This document shows positions 60,226 to 64,000 of a stretch of DNA of 64,000 nucleotides, piece after piece. Every line of letters begins with the position of its first letter. Positions within the stretch are counted from its first letter, which is position 1. The notes under the pieces were generated by a model. That model searched no databases. It saw nothing but the letters and a program-made list of their open reading frames with translations, and had not been told where the DNA came from. Both the position numbers and the translations under genes were made by a program. Source of the stretch: Penelope pileata (taxonomy: Eukaryota > Chordata > Aves > Galliformes > Cracidae); contig WBMW01005106.1 of NCBI GenBank assembly GCA_013396635.1, forward strand, positions 310,001 through 374,000, given 5' to 3'.

Positions 60226-62574
60226 NAATAATCATACAATGGTTTGGATTGTTAAACACAGTGTCCCTGTTTTCTGTCCTTTTTCCTGGTACTAGTCATC
60301 TTCCTAATGCTGTCTAGGTCCTTGAGTCCATGGCTTCCATCTGGTTGGGGTGGGCTGTCTGGTAGGTAGGGTTCTATAAGTTTACATCGTCTCAGGTCCT
60401 TCACTGGAAGGAGTATCGTGGTGATGGCGTCTTTTTGATGCTTGGGGTCTGCTTGGGGTAGTTTTATCTTTGCTAATACACTTTTACACCTTGCTCTTTT
60501 TTCATTGGTTGACATGTTCATATTACATGTAAATTTAATACACATATCCTGTTTTATGAATGCTCCTTTTAGTGCCTTTAAATCCAGTTTGGTCCCATTC
60601 CTGGCCAAAATTTCTTTAACTGATCATGTCTGACCTGTTTACAGCCTTGGGGTTTCAAGGTGCCTCCACTTTCCCAAGAATTCTGCTGTCATACCAAGTT
60701 CACATTTATATCATATGTTAGAGTTATATAATTTCACACAAAATAACTGCAATTGTTTTTGTTTTTTACTGTTGCTGCTCTTTATGTAAAAACTATGCAC
60801 AATACAAAGGTAAGCAAAAGATAAACAAATTAGCAATAGGCACCAGGTTAGAAGAAAAATTGCTGCAGGCAAGTCAAGGTAAGTTCAGACATTTGAAGCT
60901 CAACAAGCCGCAGTCCCACAGTCTCAATGCAAGCTCAATGCAAACCTTGTGACCTATTACAAGAAATGGCAACATAGAACTGTAGAATGGAACATCAGAT
61001 TACTTGGCTGCACAGCTACATTCGCTAAATATGTTGTTCTTAAAAAAAAGATCTGCATACCATTTGAGCTAACTTGATGACAGGCTATATGATTTCTGTT
61101 AACTAAACTTATTATTAAAAGGGTCTCTCTTCTCATGTTGAACATGATACATAAATATAGCATGTTCTAAATGCACAATTTGTTCTCACACTTACACAGT
61201 GTGTTCCTTCCGAACAAGCTATGCTATAATTTCCTCAGTATTGAGAATATACATTGAGATATCCAGTTTTGTTCATCAGTTCTAGCAGCAGCTGACAGTA
61301 ACACTCTTGAAATTCTCTGCACAACCTACAGTATCAGTCTTGGCATGCAAATAAAGATTGTAAATTAACAAGATCAACTTATTTTCTGACAAGGCAAAGG
61401 AGGAGAGGGAGACATTTTAGGGAACCAGTGGTAGAATTAACACATTGACACACAAACCAGCAAATGCTATCTGTATTGTAGTTTTTCATGGGTAGTGTCC
61501 CTCATGGCAAGGACATGCGTAAAAGTATAGACATATTCAAGGTAGGCTGAGATCCTAATCTTGAGGCTATTTCCCATTTTCCCAGATCTCTAGGGAAAGC
61601 AAAACCACTTACAAATCAAGAGCATCATGGGCAAACTTGTTATCTACTGGCCAAACTTGGCCTATAGGACTCCTCCACACAGTCTGATGTTTTTCCCCAC
61701 AGATAGGTGGTTGAGAGTTCAAGAGCTTCCATCAGTATCTGTTGTCAAGCTGGCCACTGTGATGCACTGTGGAGACCCCAAAAGACAGTTACCAGCACAC
61801 TTTTGCACTTCTTACTATACTGAGTTTGCAGAGTTTGTTTAAAAATGCATACATAAAAAATCATTATTACCAAGTCTTCCTTGCTCACCTACACCAGTAT
61901 CATCACCACTAGTTCAAATCTGCAACATCCGTTTTGGATTAAACCCTGGCAGGTAGCTAACAGATTGCAGTCAAAATATACTTGTCAGAAGATGTTATGT
62001 TTTCAGAAGATGTTATGTTTTCTGTTATTTGTCATAGTTCTCTTCACAATTATAGAACAGCAAATAAATAAAAGCTGTATGAGAAGAATAATTAGATTAT
62101 CTGAAGTCTCCATTTTACTGGTGGAATTGTTCTCTGGCATATGATTTCTGTTTGTTTTTTTTGTTCCAATATATAAAGGATTGAAACATTTATTTTGTCT
62201 ATTGTTCCTCCTGAGAGATGTTTATTCTGAAAGATAAATCTCCTGTCATGTTAACTCTTCTATTGCCTTTTCCCTACATATCTTCACTTGTTTTTATCAG
62301 GTTCCTTGCTATAAACATCACACTTCCATGACACATTATTAAAGCACTAAGTGGAAAATAATTCTTAATGCTAAAATTTACTAATGAGAATCCCATCTTC
62401 TTTCATTTATTGCTCACAGCAGAATGACTTTTTTGGTGACTATTGTACTCTGCACAAATTCAGCTCTCAATTAATTTGTTTAAAAACTATTCATGTTTTG
62501 GTAGTGTCAACATTTTTGTTCGCAGTAACAGTGAGGATTTTAATCATGAGCTTTAATCTTCTCTTTGAAGTTAT
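60226..62574. other. Unassigned DNA after the broken LTR, unusual 118-codon minus frame
   Basis: The stretch 60232-60650 is neither recognisable LTR nor CR1, although the first bases (atcatacaatggtttgga) faintly resemble a CR1 tail complement. A minus-strand frame at 60252-60608 (118 codons) is charged and lysine-rich with no recognised domain. An exact 18-bp tandem duplication of tcagaagatgttatgttt lies at 61985-62002 and 62003-62020. No gene is called. Confidence 0.35.
61985..62020 (+). repeat. Exact 18-bp tandem duplication
   Basis: The unit tcagaagatgttatgttt occurs twice without a mismatch, which suggests a recent slippage event. It preserves the phase of a short open frame but no gene is recognised there. 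Confidence 0.95.
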
Positions 62575-62760
62575 ACCTACCAGATGCTTTATCATTGCTG
62601 ATGTTCCCTGAGTACTCTCTAAGTTATCTGTATCTTTTTGGTAATACAGTGCTCAAAATTGGCCATAGCTTTCCAGCTGTAACCTAAATCAATTCAATAG
62701 AAAGGCTGTCCCCAAGTTCTGAAAGTACTGAATTAGCTCATCCACCTAAGTGTATTACAT
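62575..62760 (-). mobile_element. Probable ancient CR1 fragment, antisense
   Basis: The ordered blocks tccctgagtactctctaagt, cagtgctcaaaattggccat and gctttccagctgtaacctaa follow the reverse complement of the old CR1 distal ORF2 (recalled as ctctggactctctcc..., ggtgcccaaaactggacaca, gtactccagttgaggcctaa). Only about 150 bases are convincing and divergence is high. Confidence 0.45.
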
Positions 62761-63019
62761 TCCTTTATTATATGAAATGTAATGAAATCCATATTGATAT
62801 TCATTAGCTGCCCAGTTTTAGAGTTGTGTCCAGAACAGTGTCTGCTGTCAAGGGAGCTGACTCCCTGCAGTACAGTGCCACCAGATTCTGGGGCTCTATA
62901 CAAAGTATAGAGAGAATTTTTCATGAAACTGAGCAAAATGCTAGTAGTGGGTACTCTTTATATAGAAGTGCAGAATCAGTGCTTACGGGAGACAACTCTG
63001 GTGCCTTCACCCTTATCCT

Positions 63020-63150
63020 AGAGGTTGAAATAGATACCCACCTAGCTCCTGCTCAAGCAGGATCATTTAAAGCAGGTTGCTCGGGGCTGTGTCCAGTCAG
63101 GTTTTGTCTGTCTCCAAGAACAAGGAATGTACAGCTTCTCTGGGCAGGCT
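63020..63150 (-). mobile_element. CR1 LINE 3' UTR fragment, antisense
   Basis: The blocks ctcctgctcaagcaggatca, agcaggttgctcggggctgt, gtccagtcaggttttgtctg and cagcttctctgggcaggct follow the CR1 3' region in reverse complement, of the same general type as 31993-32236. Both ends are decayed and the octamer tail is not visible. The 126-codon plus-strand frame at 62826-63206 runs through it and is explained by it. Confidence 0.75.
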
Positions 63151-64000
63151 TTTTTGTTATTCAGTCACTCTCACAGTATCTTTTTTTTCTTTTTTCTTAT
63201 GTTTAAATATGTCTGCCTGAACTTTTCCAGTTCTATGTCAAACAGCAAATTCGTGTATAATGTGCTGCACTATATCACAATTTCAGCATTTAGCATTGCT
63301 GCTTTCTGATATTCATTGTCCTGAAAAAACAACTACCTTAACTCATGCGATAGAATGTCTTCTTAGACATTCATGTTCTCATTTCAAAGCCTTCCTAATG
63401 TGTCTTCTGATTAAACTGTCAACTAGCTGGAATTTGTTTCTTGGTTTAGTATATGAGCTTTATGGAAATATGGCTGTTGTTGTTCAGACAGACATTTTGG
63501 TATGGACTATGAAACATTACTTGTAACAAAAACAAGTTATTGAGTCAAAATACTCAAAAGAAAAAACAATCTCTATAGGACAGCCATAATGCTGGGGATT
63601 TATCAAAATTGTGCCCAGCTGCTGGATTTTGAATTTTTTGCATCATCTTGTGACAACAGTTGCTACAGCAGTGATTTGGGATCAGATGAGGAATGCCTTA
63701 ATGTATTCATCTTTTTTCAAAGAACACAGAATTGTAGGTAGCTGTTCCTGAGATCAAGAATTACAGTCCATCTACGTATGGAGTTAAAAAGCAAATTATA
63801 TTGCACAGAACAAGAAGGATCTTGAGCTGAAACACATGAGAAGCAACCATCTCACTGGCTAGAAAATGAGCCAAAACCATGAATCAGTTGAAATACTGTT
63901 TTGAGTGAAAAAAAAAAAGTTTGAAAAGTTTTAAAGTCATAGAGCTTTATACAACTTTTTGTAGTTACTGGCAGTCTCCTGATGTCAGTACAAATGCACT
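63151..64000. other. Unique DNA, no gene recognised
   Basis: No repeat or coding signal is recognised up to the window end. A short A run lies at 63909-63919. Confidence 0.4.

Noticed and set aside
60226..60250. CR1 tail directly after the N
   Set aside because: Only about 15 bases resemble the tail complement and no CR1 body follows.
1..64000. CRISPR arrays, operons, riboswitches or other prokaryotic features
   Set aside because: Repeat content and composition are those of a bird genome; no regularly spaced repeats with unique spacers were seen.

Overview
The window looks like bird genomic DNA, most likely from a galliform such as chicken or a relative. It is AT-rich by eye and has long unique stretches. 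Its recognisable repeats are bird-typical: 5'-truncated CR1 LINEs ending in the ATTCTATG/ATTCTGTG octamer, a mariner-type DNA transposon resembling the chicken Mariner1_GG/Galluhop group, and ERVL-type retroviral LTR fragments. Two very old MIR-like SINE traces and three ancient CR1 fragments (amniote-age type) are also present. All family names come from memory of the consensus sequences; no search was run.

I found no protein-coding gene, convincing exon series, tRNA, rRNA or snRNA. The longest open frames are explained by repeats. A 224-codon frame at 35247-35921 lies antisense in a GC-rich LTR fragment. A 203-codon frame at 32016-32627 crosses a CR1-mariner junction. A 200-codon frame at 44407-45009 is the end of CR1 ORF2. 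The region reads as intergenic (a gene desert) or the inside of a very large intron.

Layout: 1-1210 unique; 1211-2030 CR1(+); 5262-5588 ERVL-type LTR fragment(+); 11858-12890 CR1(-); 17998-18021 bare CR1 tail repeat; 19733-20220 internally deleted CR1(+) with an N at the break; 22457-22998 mariner-type element with both inverted repeats; 25056-25510 CR1(+); 31993-32592 CR1(-)/mariner mosaic; 33325-33956 CR1(+); 35265-35806 LTR fragment(-); 39595-40660 ancient CR1(-); 43125-43230 MIR-like(+); 44413-45207 well-preserved CR1(+); 51101-51658 complete solo ERVL LTR; 53120-53262 LTR 3' end(+); 55041-55150 MIR-like(-); 55560-56870 ancient CR1(+) containing a 27-A tract; 58565-59232 LTR fragment(-); 60058-60225 purine minisatellite abutting an LTR start that breaks at an N; 62575-62760 ancient CR1(-); 63020-63150 CR1(-).

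No operon-like or pathway logic links these features. The observations most worth checking are the CR1 at 19733-20220 with a near-perfect 10-bp flanking duplication, the coincidence of both N bases with repeat breaks, the CR1-mariner fusion frame, the solo LTR, the polypurine minisatellite beside an LTR start, and several low-repeat AT-rich blocks that may be conserved regulatory DNA. I did not see a convincing new biological system.
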